Part shown: piece after piece, positions 10,478 through 21,940 of the stretch
How positions within the stretch are numbered: position 1 is the stretch's first letter
How the letters are laid out: the number at the start of each line of letters is the position of its first letter
NCBI GenBank assembly: GCA_028023455.1
Contig: JAQFVV010006246.1
Span: 6,756,460 to 6,820,459 of the forward strand
Reading direction: 5' to 3'
DNA from: Epiperipatus broadwayi
Lineage: Eukaryota > Onychophora > Udeonychophora > Euonychophora > Peripatidae
Length of the DNA: 64,000 bases
The notes under the pieces: model-generated
What the model was told of the DNA's origin: nothing
Databases searched by the model: none
The model's input: the letters and a program-made list of their open reading frames with translations, nothing else
Program-made: the position numbers and the translations under genes

Positions 10478-13337
10478 AGGAAACTAATAGATTCATCAGT
10501 ATCACCCAAGATCAAAATATTTACATGGAGGAATTTGACACATTATGACTGCTAGTCTTCCTATTGATATTGTGATAATGACAGATATTGACGTAATCAT
10601 AATAAAAATAGTATAAAGGATTCATAAAATTTATAGACATTTTGTTCTAAGAATTAATATAGACAAAATTAATATAAATAGATGGTTAGTTGCAAATTTT
10701 AAGAATAAGAATTGTATAAAAAGTTATAGAGCAGATTTAAGTATTTAAATATTTGTTTAGTTGAATACTGAGGATGTGCATGACTGAATATGATTTTAAT
10801 ATGAATAGGAGATTGTTAGATTAAAAAAAAAAAGAATTAAATATTTCATCAAGGTAGATATTTGACTAATTAGGAAAAATGATCATATGCTTTTAAGATA
10901 TAGGTATAAAGGACAATAATTTGGACATGCAAGATTGACAATATATGGGTATCGAAAGTAGTAAAGAAAATATAAAATTTATAGAAAAAATTATAAAGAG
11001 AAAAAGAAATTGGATTAAATATGTATTTTGTGGCATGAGCAAAAGAGGTTAAAAAAAGTTTTTTAATAACCTAAAAAGGAATGTTCCATAAAGTTATAAT
11101 TATTTAAGAAACAGATTAAGAAATAAAAACGCTTGGTGAAGGTGACCTGGTTTGGTGAGTGAAACTTTTGTTTTCGCAGATTACGGATGTTTTACTTTTT
11201 AGTATTTATATTTATTCATTGTTAAATAACTTCTTTTGGGATATTCTGTATAGTACTCTGATTTTTTGAAAGCATTATTAGCTCTAAATGAGGTGTGAAT
11301 ATAATGCTTCATATTTGTAATTCGATGTTGCATTTAAACTAATTACTTATTTTATTAGCTAACTACGTAGCTGTAAATGATAAAATATAAAATAAAATGT
11401 TAATTAAGAAAGCAGTCATTAAGGACAAATCACTATTGATGATGATCAATTATTACTGATAGGATATAGTTTTCTATTGTATTTTTCATCTGATTTTATG
11501 ATAGAGAATCTAATAATATACTTTTTTTTTTTGTTAAATATTAAATAAATTGAGTTATTACTTAATAATTAACTAGACTTCCAGACTAATATGTTAATAA
11601 AAAAAAAAGTATTATTTATAAAATAATATATACCCATTTGCAGCTAAAAAAGATGTGCAGTTATTTATTGTTCAAATGTTTTTAACCGGTCATAGCGTTT
11701 ATATGTACAGAATATGCGTATGCTCGTCAAACATATTATATAAATAAAATCAATGCAATTTTCATCTTTAAAATAAAAAATTAAAATTTCATATTAAAAT
11801 TCAGCTTACAATAGATTTAATCAAAGTTTACAACAAAATGACAAAAAGATCGATAAGAAGCAGGCTGTGAGAACAAACACACCTTCCCTCTGCTCTCCAC
11901 CTTCAGTAGCTGCATTGTCAGAAATCAAAAAGATAAAGAGAAAAGAAAACAAGAGAGAGGTTTGAACAGATGATTAAAATGAATCGATTCTGAGCACAGT
12001 TAATCAGAAGCAAAAAGAAATGCAGGCTGAAAGAAAAAAAAGTTGTGTTTAGTTATGGAAACAATTGGCCCTTTTTAATACTCAAATGGAAAACACAGTT
12101 GGAATGTTTGAATTTGACTAGCTATAATAAGTTATAGATGACATACTAAAACATACTGTAAACATTTAACTCTTCTTCTGCAGCAGCTGAAATCAATGTA
12201 AGCATTAAGTTACATTCAAAATTTAACTGATATTAAATTATGATATGGAAAGACTTTTAAAATGTAAATCAATTTTGATATTCCAAAGATTTTAATAACT
12301 CACTTTTTAAAAAACAAAACAATAGCACTTATTTTTCTTAACAATAATGTTATAGAGAATTCTTAAAACAAAAACGAATAATACAAAATAATATAATTTA
12401 AAAATATTCTTGCATATTAAATATTTCGATATGAGTATGTGTGTCGGGGGGGGGGGGTAGTTTATAGATTTTCTGATTTTTAGACAGCTAAATATTCACA
12501 AACAACACAAGTATACTTGGATAGATTCTGGACAGATTCTTTTAATGATCTTATTAAGTAACTTTATTGTACCATTATATGAATAGATTGGACAATCATT
12601 AACTAAATGGTTATTAATTTGTGTTTGTACCACAAGAACATAATAAAATCTATTTCTCTAATAGATAGCATAGTAACCAAAACAAATTCTGAAACGATTG
12701 ATGAGAATTTAATTGCACCCAGAAAGTCTAGTACAAACACTTTTACTCTTGGAATTGCATGAGAATAAAAAATATTTGAAGACTCACAAAATGTCTTTCT
12801 AGCACATAAATTTTTGTTTGCATGAAGAGTTTCTTAGACGAACATCCAGAAAAAAAACCTTAAAACTATATCTGGAATTAATAGTAAATTTGATTTACTT
12901 AATAGTGTTTTAGTATATTTTCTGAAGCAGCATAATTTCTGATATCTAAATTGCAAGCGTGGGTATATAAACTAGATCAAGTAGGGGATTCACTGCATTT
13001 GATCTGATTCAGCTGGGAGATTGTTATCTATAGAAAATTTAAATTTTGAAAAAGGAACTAAAAAGTGTGGAAAAACATTCTTCAAGATGTATTTGGGGCT
13101 TCCATATTTGTTATTTATATATGTTTAAAAAAGTGCTTTGAAATAATAAAGTAGAGATGACTGATAATTAATTGTCATTATAAATAAACACTGATTTCTC
13201 TTATTTTTAACATCTTAATTTTATAGTACAGATATGAACTTTGATATTTAGTATATTCAAATAGAAAATATATTTAACCTCACATTTTATAATCAAGATG
13301 CCAATATTTAGAAACTTAATATGGCAATAAAGTGACA
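10478..13337. other. AT-rich spacer, no gene seen
   Basis: Includes a 12-G run at 12446-12457, unusual in this AT-rich DNA, and a weak LINE-like patch (FGHAR near 10925-10940) that I do not call. A slightly less AT-rich patch lies at 11840-12010 without a clear ORF. Confidence 0.5.
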
Positions 13338-13352
13338 TAGAACAAATATTTT
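13338..13352. repeat. Target-site duplication, left copy
   Basis: Fifteen bases identical to 13456-13470; together they bracket the SINE. Confidence 0.85.
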
Positions 13353-13455
13353 TTTTTTGTTTTTTTTAAGTGTCATAGAATCGGCCGGGACGCGAACCCG
13401 CAACACGGGCAACTGCCTTGCAGTCGCACTGACATCTCGACCACCAATGCAAGAC
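13353..13455 (-). mobile_element. Short tRNA-derived SINE (tRNA-like head plus A-rich tail)
   Basis: On the minus strand the insert reads as a tRNA-like sequence. It has an A-box-like TGGTCGAGATGTCAGTG, a possible anticodon stem GCGAC/GTTGC, and a T-arm CGGGTTCGCGTCCCG. A short link and an A-rich tail (complement of 13353-13368) follow. It is flanked by perfect 15-bp direct repeats at 13338-13352 and 13456-13470, the mark of LINE-driven insertion. It is only 103 bp, essentially head plus tail, and far richer in G+C than its surroundings, which suggests a recent insertion. The loop could read as a leucine CAA anticodon, but loop length and position 33 fit badly, so a functional tRNA gene is unlikely. 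Confidence 0.8.
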
Positions 13456-13470
13456 TAGAACAAATATTTT
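13456..13470. repeat. Target-site duplication, right copy
   Basis: Identical to 13338-13352, directly abutting the 5' end of the SINE head. Confidence 0.85.
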
Positions 13471-16400
13471 AAAAATAATTTTTGTAACAACTGCAAACAA
13501 TGTAAACAAATTAGTAATGCACATTAGTCAATAAAAAATTTAAAACACATAATGTTAAATGACAGATTAACATTATTTACTATTATGTGATACATATTTG
13601 CAGGTAGTTTATTAAATATCATTTCACACTTTATTTGGGTGATGAAGCAAAAGACAGTTGTATTACCTATCTTAAATGGTTTCCTTCCTGAATACTTATT
13701 TATTTAAAAGAAAAAGGAATATCAATGTGTCAACTGATTACTCCTTTCCTTTAACTAAGCTACTTGAAAAATAATATCCAGCCTCATTGTGAACATAAAT
13801 CCAGATCTTAGACATAGCAGGTTAACACACTAATTATTTATTGCCTTACAAGAGCCTTTATATTGAATACTAATTATATAATTCTCCACATGGCTATGTT
13901 CTCTATCTGAAAGCAGAATGAGATACTAAACAATAGGTGCTTGAACACAGTGAAGATCATTATTGATGGTAGGATTGTGCTGCTCATAAAAGTTCACTAC
14001 AACCAAAATATATATATTGTACCCTCACTTCTAGGAAATATGTAATTATAATCACTTGATCTAGCTCAGATAAATAACTATGTTTATCTAAAATGTATCT
14101 AAATTAACAATAATATAGTTCTGTTTTATAAAATTAAACAAATGAATATCTAATCAAATCATGAGACTATGAAGTGAGTTTACAAGTAGCAAAGCGAATA
14201 CATTAAGCTAATCTCCCTTAATGGCATAATAATATTATCCCTACTCCTATTACTTAAATACTACATTTATAGTACTCTTACGTCTTTAATCAAAATTAAT
14301 TAAGTATATAACTCTTAACAAATTAATCTAAATATCTTTATTACAATCAATTTAACTCAAATTATCTCAGGTTCTATTAAAATAATTCTAAATTAATTAT
14401 AACTTTTGTAATCAAGTATGATAAGGGATTTAATATCATTCCTAACTATAATTTAATAATTGGCAATTATTCCATGACCATCATAAAAATACAATAAGTA
14501 AAACTTCTTAAATAAAATATATCAATAAAAACATTATAACTCTTAAATAAAATTTTTATTTATGATGTGCAAATATTATGTCTTAATTATAATTATCTGT
14601 GATTATGTGATTGTGATGTGAAGAAATTGAGTCAACACCAAGACTTATAAAACACATTTAACAATTTTATTAACAAACTTAACAATAAAATTATTTACAT
14701 TATTTACATTCTGATAAAATTCTATTTATTCATATTCAGGTATTTTTCTAATACAAATCAAATAATCTAAAGTATAAGATAGAAAACATCTTCTTAAATG
14801 AGCTCTTACTTTCAAAATATTATTATATAATTTTTTTTTATTACAGTTATTAGATTTATTTAATTCATAGGTTTTAAAAAAAAATATAAGGTACTATTTT
14901 TACTATGACTTTATTCTTGTTATTTAGCTTAAAAAAATATTATTCTGTATGGTCATTCTTCAATAAATAATTATGTGAACGACCTTGATTCATAGCATAC
15001 CATCAAACTAAGCTACTTGCTAATTATTACTTTAAACTTCAAATATAATACATGTATTATTGTGTTGTTATAAAATTATTTTTGTAAAACTTATGACTAT
15101 TTGCATTCATTAAACACGATTCAGTCTATTACCTTTACTTGTAAATAAAAATATGCATTATAAGTATGTTTTTTAAAATTCTTAATAATTAAGTAATATC
15201 ATTATAAATGCTTTTAATTATCAACTATTTATTTTATAAAAATAAATAAATATCATTCCAAAATATAAGAAGTTTTATGATTCTTTCACTGATGAAATTA
15301 TGTTCTTATAATATTTAAACTTATTTTACTTGAAGTAACATAACTTATCTTATCCACTTTAATAAAAATTCTGTATTTCCAAACTTATTTATTATTTCCA
15401 ATTTTAAACTACCTTCTTTCACAATGTAATCCAATAAATTTAAATAACACATAAACTAGTAGGCATATGGGATAAACTATAACTTCAACTTAACATCTTT
15501 ATCAACTAACCATCATGGGCACAGTGTATACGAAATGAGGTATGACTTATTTATCTAATAACCTCTAATACCAAATATACTGTCCAGGCTATTTATTCAG
15601 CACTATGGCACTTTAAACTTTAACACAGAAAAATAAACACTGCCATGAATATATACAAGATATAGGGCTACATTATCTATACTTGTATAATCATCAATAT
15701 AGTATACTCTTCTTCCCATATAAATAAACCCTACATACAACATTATCCTGGTCTTATATAACCTAATATTAAGATATTAGCATTAAAAATTCATCACTTT
15801 ACATCGCTAAATTCATCTTCTCATTTCTATAATAACAAATAAATTCATTTTTAGAATAACAGACTAACTAACTAATAAGACAAGATTATTTCATTCTTTG
15901 ATAGTTCTCAAACTTAAGCATATACAATCAGAATCAATGTCATATTTTTAATACTTTAAATTACTCAAATAAAACATCCAATTCAGTTATAATAGAATCA
16001 TATACTTATATTTCCCTTAGGTTTAAATATCTTTATGATATCAATAAACTTATGCATATTCTTAAAATAACTAAACAAATGATAAATTATGTGTAGGTAT
16101 CGTGTTTTATATACGCATCCATACATCCACACAAAATAATAAAATACATTATAAACTATTAATAATTTACATTATTACCATAAGTAATTTCTGTTGGCAA
16201 CTACTTATTCGATGTATTCTCGATCACGATCTAAATAAAACATTTTATTATCGTTTATTCCACATTATCACACTTTAAAATATATTAATTTTTTTTTTTT
16301 AAAAATTATTATTAAAGAGTTTTTTCTTTACAATAAAATTTTAATTACTAGGTTAGTAAATAATTTAATGTTCTATGTTCCTATTCTATCCCTATACTGT

Positions 16401-18920
16401 GAATAAACATTACTATAAATTTTTAGTAAAAATAATTTTAAACTATATTTACGACAACATCATTAGAATTTCTTGCAATGAAATGTTCTTTTCTCGATAA
16501 TAAGTTCATTACAGGAAGTGTCTTTTCTCATGGTAAAACGTTAATAACACACTTTTGACATTAATAATCACGCATGCTCCACTTCTTAACGTTGCAACAT
16601 ATAATCCAAAATGACAGTTCAAGTTAAATACGGTATGTTTAATTTTATTCTATAAGATTTAAACTGATATAATTAATATTTTTCTTATCTCCAAAAACTT
16701 TAAGATATTTAAGCATTTATTGCTAAGTAAATATCTCATTTAAATACTCTTAATATTCTTCGTCAAGACAATTTTTCAAATTCTTGTAACTTTTCCATAT
16801 TTACTGAGGTTCAATGTCTTCTGATACAAACAATAAACTTCCTCCAATGTCCGCTGATAACTTAAATTATTTTCCCAAATAAATTCAGAAAATTTTTTTT
16901 ACATCCAGCATACAATAATTATTAATTTTAAATATCTTTTAAAAATAATATAAATCATATTTGCAAATGATTTTAATTTTTATCTTTTTTTAAAAAAAAA
17001 ATTCCATTTTTAAATTACGTTCAATATTTCTTCAGAAAGAAATATCTTAGCATTCCAAAATAATTGCTTGGTCAAATTAAAAAGGTTTTTTCTTTTAAAA
17101 ACATTTCCCCATCGTATTTTAAATAATTTTTTTCATAAAGATATATTATATCATTTCACTTTATACTTTTGATGAAATTTTTTTTATATTTTCTCCGTGA
17201 TGTTCTTTTTATGAAATTCAGTCATAAATTAATATGACTTATCAGCACAGCCAAAATTATGCACTTTATACAATAATAATACTTGAATATTTCCATCAAT
17301 CTTTTTATATTTAGTGACAATTTCTCCATGTTTACGTTGATGACAAATTGAACAAAAACAGATCAGCAAGCAAGGAATTATTTATTTTTTTTAGCAACGC
17401 ATCTCTATATCCCATGATCTAATAATAATGAGTTAATAGCTTTTTTTTCCGAATTAAAAATGATAAAATTGACTATTATAATATACTTAATTAACTAAAG
17501 TTGCTGTGATAGTTACAATGATAGTAAAAATTATAATAATAGTCTGCAAATTTGGTGCAGCTCTTATATAATCAAGCCTACTCCACTTTTGATTAGACAA
17601 TTAAACAATGCTTTTTCCACAATCCCGGGAATAGAACATCAGGTCAAAATTAAAACTAAAATAATTTATTAAATATGTACTTTTACTATATTATTCAATT
17701 CTTAATTAATTTTCACATTTTATTTACACTTAATAAATACTTTAAAATAACTTTTAAAATCACATTTTAATATTTATTATCATTTCTACCTTTATTTTAA
17801 ACCTAATGTATTTATTTTCAACACAAAACATAAATCTATTTTCATCTATTATCTAATATTTATAACAGATGACATCATTTGATTTTCAACACAGGTGTGC
17901 ATATTACATGTCACGTGATTTATAAAACTAAATGAGATGCCAATAATTTTAAAGAAAACTAAAACAAATAATTTAATTTATAAAATATTACATAAATCAA
18001 TATTATAGCACAATTTTAAAATAATTACTTTAATATTATAAAATCAAAGATACCCTTTTCTCTTACATTATTATTTCTAATTAAAGGATTTTTAAAAACA
18101 GCTACTAAATACAATTATTATTATTGAATAATCTATTCATTTAACTTTACAGCATTACTTTTAAAATTTACCTTAATTATTATTTATAAGACTTATTAAA
18201 TCAGTACTTATTATGGCCAGTATTCCCAACCATACAATCTTATGATTTTTAGTTAACTGTTTTCTTACAAATACCAACATAATATTATACATCAATTATT
18301 TTACCTGCCTTAACTACATTATTCAAAGATTATTAACACATAACATACATCATCCCTTACTTAACTTTAAAATTTTCCAGTAAATTATTAGAAATAATCC
18401 ATTCTAACCGAAACAAAAGGGTACAATATATAAGTTTTAATTAATTATATTTTCAACCAAAATGTTTAAATATAATATAATTTTTTTTTTTTCCTGGAAA
18501 ATATTATTTTCCCAAAGAGACTTGGTGAAATTGACAATAGAGTACTAAGACTAACAAATGATATTTGATGTCATCAATAATAGTTTTCTACATCCACTAA
18601 ACACATTTTTTCTCCCTTAATTATTTGAAACTACCTTGTAAACTAAAATATAGTAAATTAAAAATTGCAATTACTATTAAGATTGGAATAATAACTAAAT
18701 CAATTGCAAATTTCTTTTTAATTTTCCTTACTTGGTCATTTAAAATTTAAAAAAAAAGTAAAAGAAAAGTTTAATCAGAAACATTATTCTACTGTTAACA
18801 TAAATGTACTAAAAAGCTTATAGAAACTTTATCATTAGAAAACAGGTAAAAAAAAGTTATTGAAATTATTTATTAAAAATTATTATAAAACTTCAGTAAA
18901 AAAGCAAAGGTTTTTTTTAA
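13471..18920. other. AT-rich block with strong C-over-G skew, no gene seen
   Basis: From about 14.0 to 18.7 kb the plus strand has several times more C than G in most lines, with G almost absent from long runs. No ORF, tandem period or element edge is seen. Candidates are an intron of a gene read from the minus strand, mutational asymmetry from transcription or replication, or an old element. None can be chosen from sequence alone. Confidence 0.5.
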
Positions 18921-18924
18921 AAAA

Positions 18925-19215
18925 CTCACAGTAGGGCAAAGAACTCCCCAACAGAGCCTTATAGAAAAACAATGAAGATGAAGGCTTGCCAATTGTTAGC
19001 TGGTGAAAATTCTAGCAATTTTGCACCCTTGGTTTTATTCTCTAGTTTAGAATAGCTATCTATTTATTAAACAATACTAGATGGATTAGCTAACTATCTA
19101 AAAGGAAAATCCTTAGCCTGATGAAAACATAGAAAAAAACTTCCAGTTTATTCCAGCCAAGATTCAAACCAATCATAGGAATGACAAACAATTGCACTAT
19201 CATTTCTTTATATAG
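18925..19215 (-). repeat. tRNA-derived SINE relic, copy 1
   Basis: On the minus strand a tRNA-like head (about 19215-19140) carries GGTTTGAATC as a T-arm-like box. A body with TCATCAGGCTAAGGATTTTC (about 19130-19105) follows. A related body (AATCAGGCTTAAGATTTTT) and a TTTGAATTTGGATC box occur in the same order at 42600-42900. The remainder is too decayed to define the ends. Confidence 0.4.
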
Positions 19216-19261
19216 TCATTAAAAAGATTCTGCAAAGCCTCTAATGGTACTTGAGTACTAA

Positions 19262-19465
19262 AACTGCAACACGAAGCATGTATTAGACCTTTATGTGCCT
19301 GTTCACATTCGTATCAATCCATCGCTGGTAACTTTGTAATCTTGTGATCTGACCAAAATAACATGTGCACGGATCTTTCTTTGGCAAAAGTCAATAGTTA
19401 TTGGGAGGTTGATACAAATGCCAATAGCCACAGTAGATCTAATATGTGCTCCATGTTGCAGGATT
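19262..19465. mobile_element. Fold-back MITE-like element, copy 1
   Basis: Two arms of ~95 bp face each other. The left begins CTGCAACACGAAGCATGT and the right, reverse-complemented, begins CTGCAACATGGAGCACAT. Both continue through TATTAGA. Within the arms a GTATCAATC / GTATCAACC block is also mirrored. The same element is found at 56420-56680. It has no coding capacity, and the target duplication is unclear. Confidence 0.65.
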
Positions 19466-20145
19466 AAAAATAAGTGAATAATAATAAAATAAGTGAATAA
19501 TAATAAAATGCAATATAGTTTAAATATACACCAAATGTGATTTAGATTTTTTAAGTAATTTTTATAAAAATACATTAACTACCGGATTTTCATAAAACTG
19601 CTAATAAACATCTCTTTTTTTTTAAATAAAGAAATTAAAGCAAAAACTACAAAAAAAAAAAAAAAAAAAAAACATATTAATTATTACACACATACCAAAT
19701 GAACAGTAAATAATTTTGACTTTTAAATAATTTTGAACAACTTTTAAAAAAAAAAACAAAACAAAAAAAACAAGTTTTAAGAATGATGCCATTAATCAGA
19801 AAAAATAAGTTATTTAAATATACACAAAACCAACAGTAAATGATTTTGAAATAATTTGGATAAAAATACATTAACTACATTTCTATGACACTTAGCATGT
19901 AATATATAACAGAAATTTACAGGATAAAATCAAACTTTTCCTATTAAATATTACCACAGAAAATGGAGATCTGCAGTAAAAATTTTAACTCCAAAAATGA
20001 AACCACTTGATTGCAAAGTATGCTGAGATTTTCATAAAACTTATTTTTTTAATAAAGAAATTAAACAAACAAAACAATGAAAATGACAAGAATATCACAA
20101 TGGAAAAAATAGCTGTTGTCAGAAACAAATCTGGACAATAACTGA
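19466..20145. other. Low-complexity AT-rich DNA
   Basis: Holds a short tandem repeat of a ~20-bp unit (about 19469-19509), a poly-A run (19650-19671) and other A-rich tracts. The two small minus-strand frames are AT artefacts. Confidence 0.55.
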
Positions 20146-20149
20146 AAAT

Positions 20150-20312
20150 GTCCGATTATTTCTTTCAATATGATATCATCTGTGATGATATGTCAACTAT
20201 TGACATTGCCACTGGAAAATGTAGGATTATTTCTTTCAATATTACATCAACACAACATCACACATTTATTGTGGGTGTGAAAAGGTCTCCTATCTCTCCT
20301 ACATTGCAGCTT
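20150..20312 (-). repeat. Dispersed repeat family F1, copy with internal duplication
   Basis: On the minus strand it reads GCTGCAATGTAGGAGAGATAG, then CCTTTTCACACCCACAATAA, then GAAAGAAATAATC. It matches copies at 46005-46130 and 56120-56230. The segment around GATTATTTCTTTCAATAT is duplicated (about 20152 and 20223). The 63-codon plus-strand frame at 20148-20339 is just this repeat read through. Confidence 0.6.
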
Positions 20313-20438
20313 TTATACCCAAGAACCACCAATGAATAGTGAAATATTAGTTATTACTGTTATTTAATATTTACAGCTAATATTACAAAAGTTGCTAACA
20401 GTTTAAAATGTTTTAATGACATTGGTAGTCCTTTACAT

Positions 20439-21074
20439 CAGTAGTGCACAAACTGTCAGTCAGACCACTCAAGGAGTCACAAAAAAATTGTTGGGGGTCA
20501 TGAAAATTTTGAGAAGTTATCATGTTGGATAATGAATTTTTAAATAATATATTAAAAATCTAACACTATTAAAAATACATGAAAACTGGTCAACTCATTA
20601 CTGTGTCTCACTATTTTTGTGTTTAAAGACTTTCTTCTTTATATCCAATCTGCTTTGTATAAACAGCAAATCATAAAGACACTTCACTTATATTGCTCTC
20701 ATTTTTCTTGCTCATTCTCAGAATTTTGTTGTTCATGTTAATATTCTCCTAACATTGATATATGGTACTATGTTATTGAATGTACACATTTTCTAAAACA
20801 GGCTAAAATAGTTATAATTGCTACAAATCAACAGATCTATTAAGAACCAAGTATTCATATACATTTTTTGTTAATACGCAGTTTTTTGAAAGATCTTATA
20901 TCAAAGCATATGAACTGAAAAATAATATAAAGATACGTATTTGTATGTGGTAAAACAATTTTATTATTACTATCCTTATATATTTATAATAGCATGGTAA
21001 CAACATATAATGGGTCACATAAAATTTCAGTCCTAGTATGAGGGTCACAACAATAAAAAGGTTGTGCACCACTG
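20439..21074. mobile_element. hAT-like non-autonomous DNA transposon
   Basis: The ends are inverted repeats of the hAT style. The left reads CAGTAGTGCACAAAC and the right, reverse-complemented, reads CAGTGGTGCACAACC. Just inside are the GGGGTCAT / GGGTCAC blocks typical of hAT MITEs. The 636-bp interior has no transposase frame, so movement would need an enzyme supplied from elsewhere. An exact 8-bp target duplication was not recognised, which leaves the precise edges open. The frames at 20896-21166 are not genes. Confidence 0.65.
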
Positions 21075-21589
21075 ATGTATTGTTCAACTTGTACATCCTT
21101 TTTTATATAGAAAGCATATTTTGAAGCATGCATTATATATTTTATATATAATAATTTTAAATACAAAAAAAAAAAAAAAAACTAAGAAAAATTGAAGAGA
21201 AATATATATTCTTGCTCAAACAAAGTAAGTGCAGCCATATTCGATACATATTAGGTTTACCAACTCTAATTCATCAATAAAATATTTAAAATCACAAATA
21301 TGGAAACAACATTTGCTGAAAATCTCTGTGAGAAATATATACTTTATTGAAAGCATAGAGATGTTTAACTTTCACTCCCACTGCAAATTTTAGAGATTTA
21401 TCTACAGCAGTGGACACAATTTTTCATTTAATCTTAATGCTTTTTGTTTATTATGTAAGATTCATTTTCAAAAACTCAAATAATTTTACAATTATTATTA
21501 AGATACTTTCTAAAATCTTTTCAACTTTTACAGCAGATAGATGGCATCATCAAAAACAGAATGAAATTTGTTAAAATCTTTGTTTGGAT

Positions 21590-21940
21590 TATACTAACAT
21601 ATAGATATGAGACATAGTTATTGGGAAAATAGGGGGAAATGGCATTGGAAATATGAAAATGAGGCTCTGAAGAAGATTAATTAAAACAAAATGAATGGGG
21701 AAAAAAATCATTAAAGAACATGATAAAATTGAAAAAGATAAAAAAGTACTAGGACATATCTTGAAACATGTAAAGTTTCTACAAAATATTTTGGAAGGAA
21801 AAGTTTTGGGAAATAGATTGAAGGACTTTCTATTTTAAAAATGTGACCAGTTAAATTGAATGTAGTATATAAGCAAATATCAAATAAATATCTGAAAAAA
21901 TGACATGGCTTCATTATCATGTGTATAGACACAAAGAGTT
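21590..21940 (+). pseudogene. LINE reverse transcriptase C-terminal relic
   Basis: Shifting plus-strand frames give LTYRYETW, then EMALEI and K.GSEED, KKSLKNMIKLKK, LGHILKHVKF and QNILEGKVLGNRLK. This is the usual order in the C-terminal end of animal LINE endonuclease-reverse transcriptases: YG.ETW, GHI.R, then LEGK..GKR. Multiple frameshifts and stops show that it is dead. It is a different lineage from the RTE-like copy at 1-1022, whose tail has ARRDD instead of LEGK. Confidence 0.6.

Noticed and set aside
10890-11010. LINE-like patch reading FGHARLTIYGYRK
   Set aside because: Only a few residues resemble the GHxxR motif, and there are no supporting motifs on either side.
13353-13455. Genuine tRNA gene on the minus strand
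   Set aside because: The acceptor stem does not pair, the anticodon loop is the wrong size, and a tail plus target duplication mark it as a SINE or retro-pseudogene.
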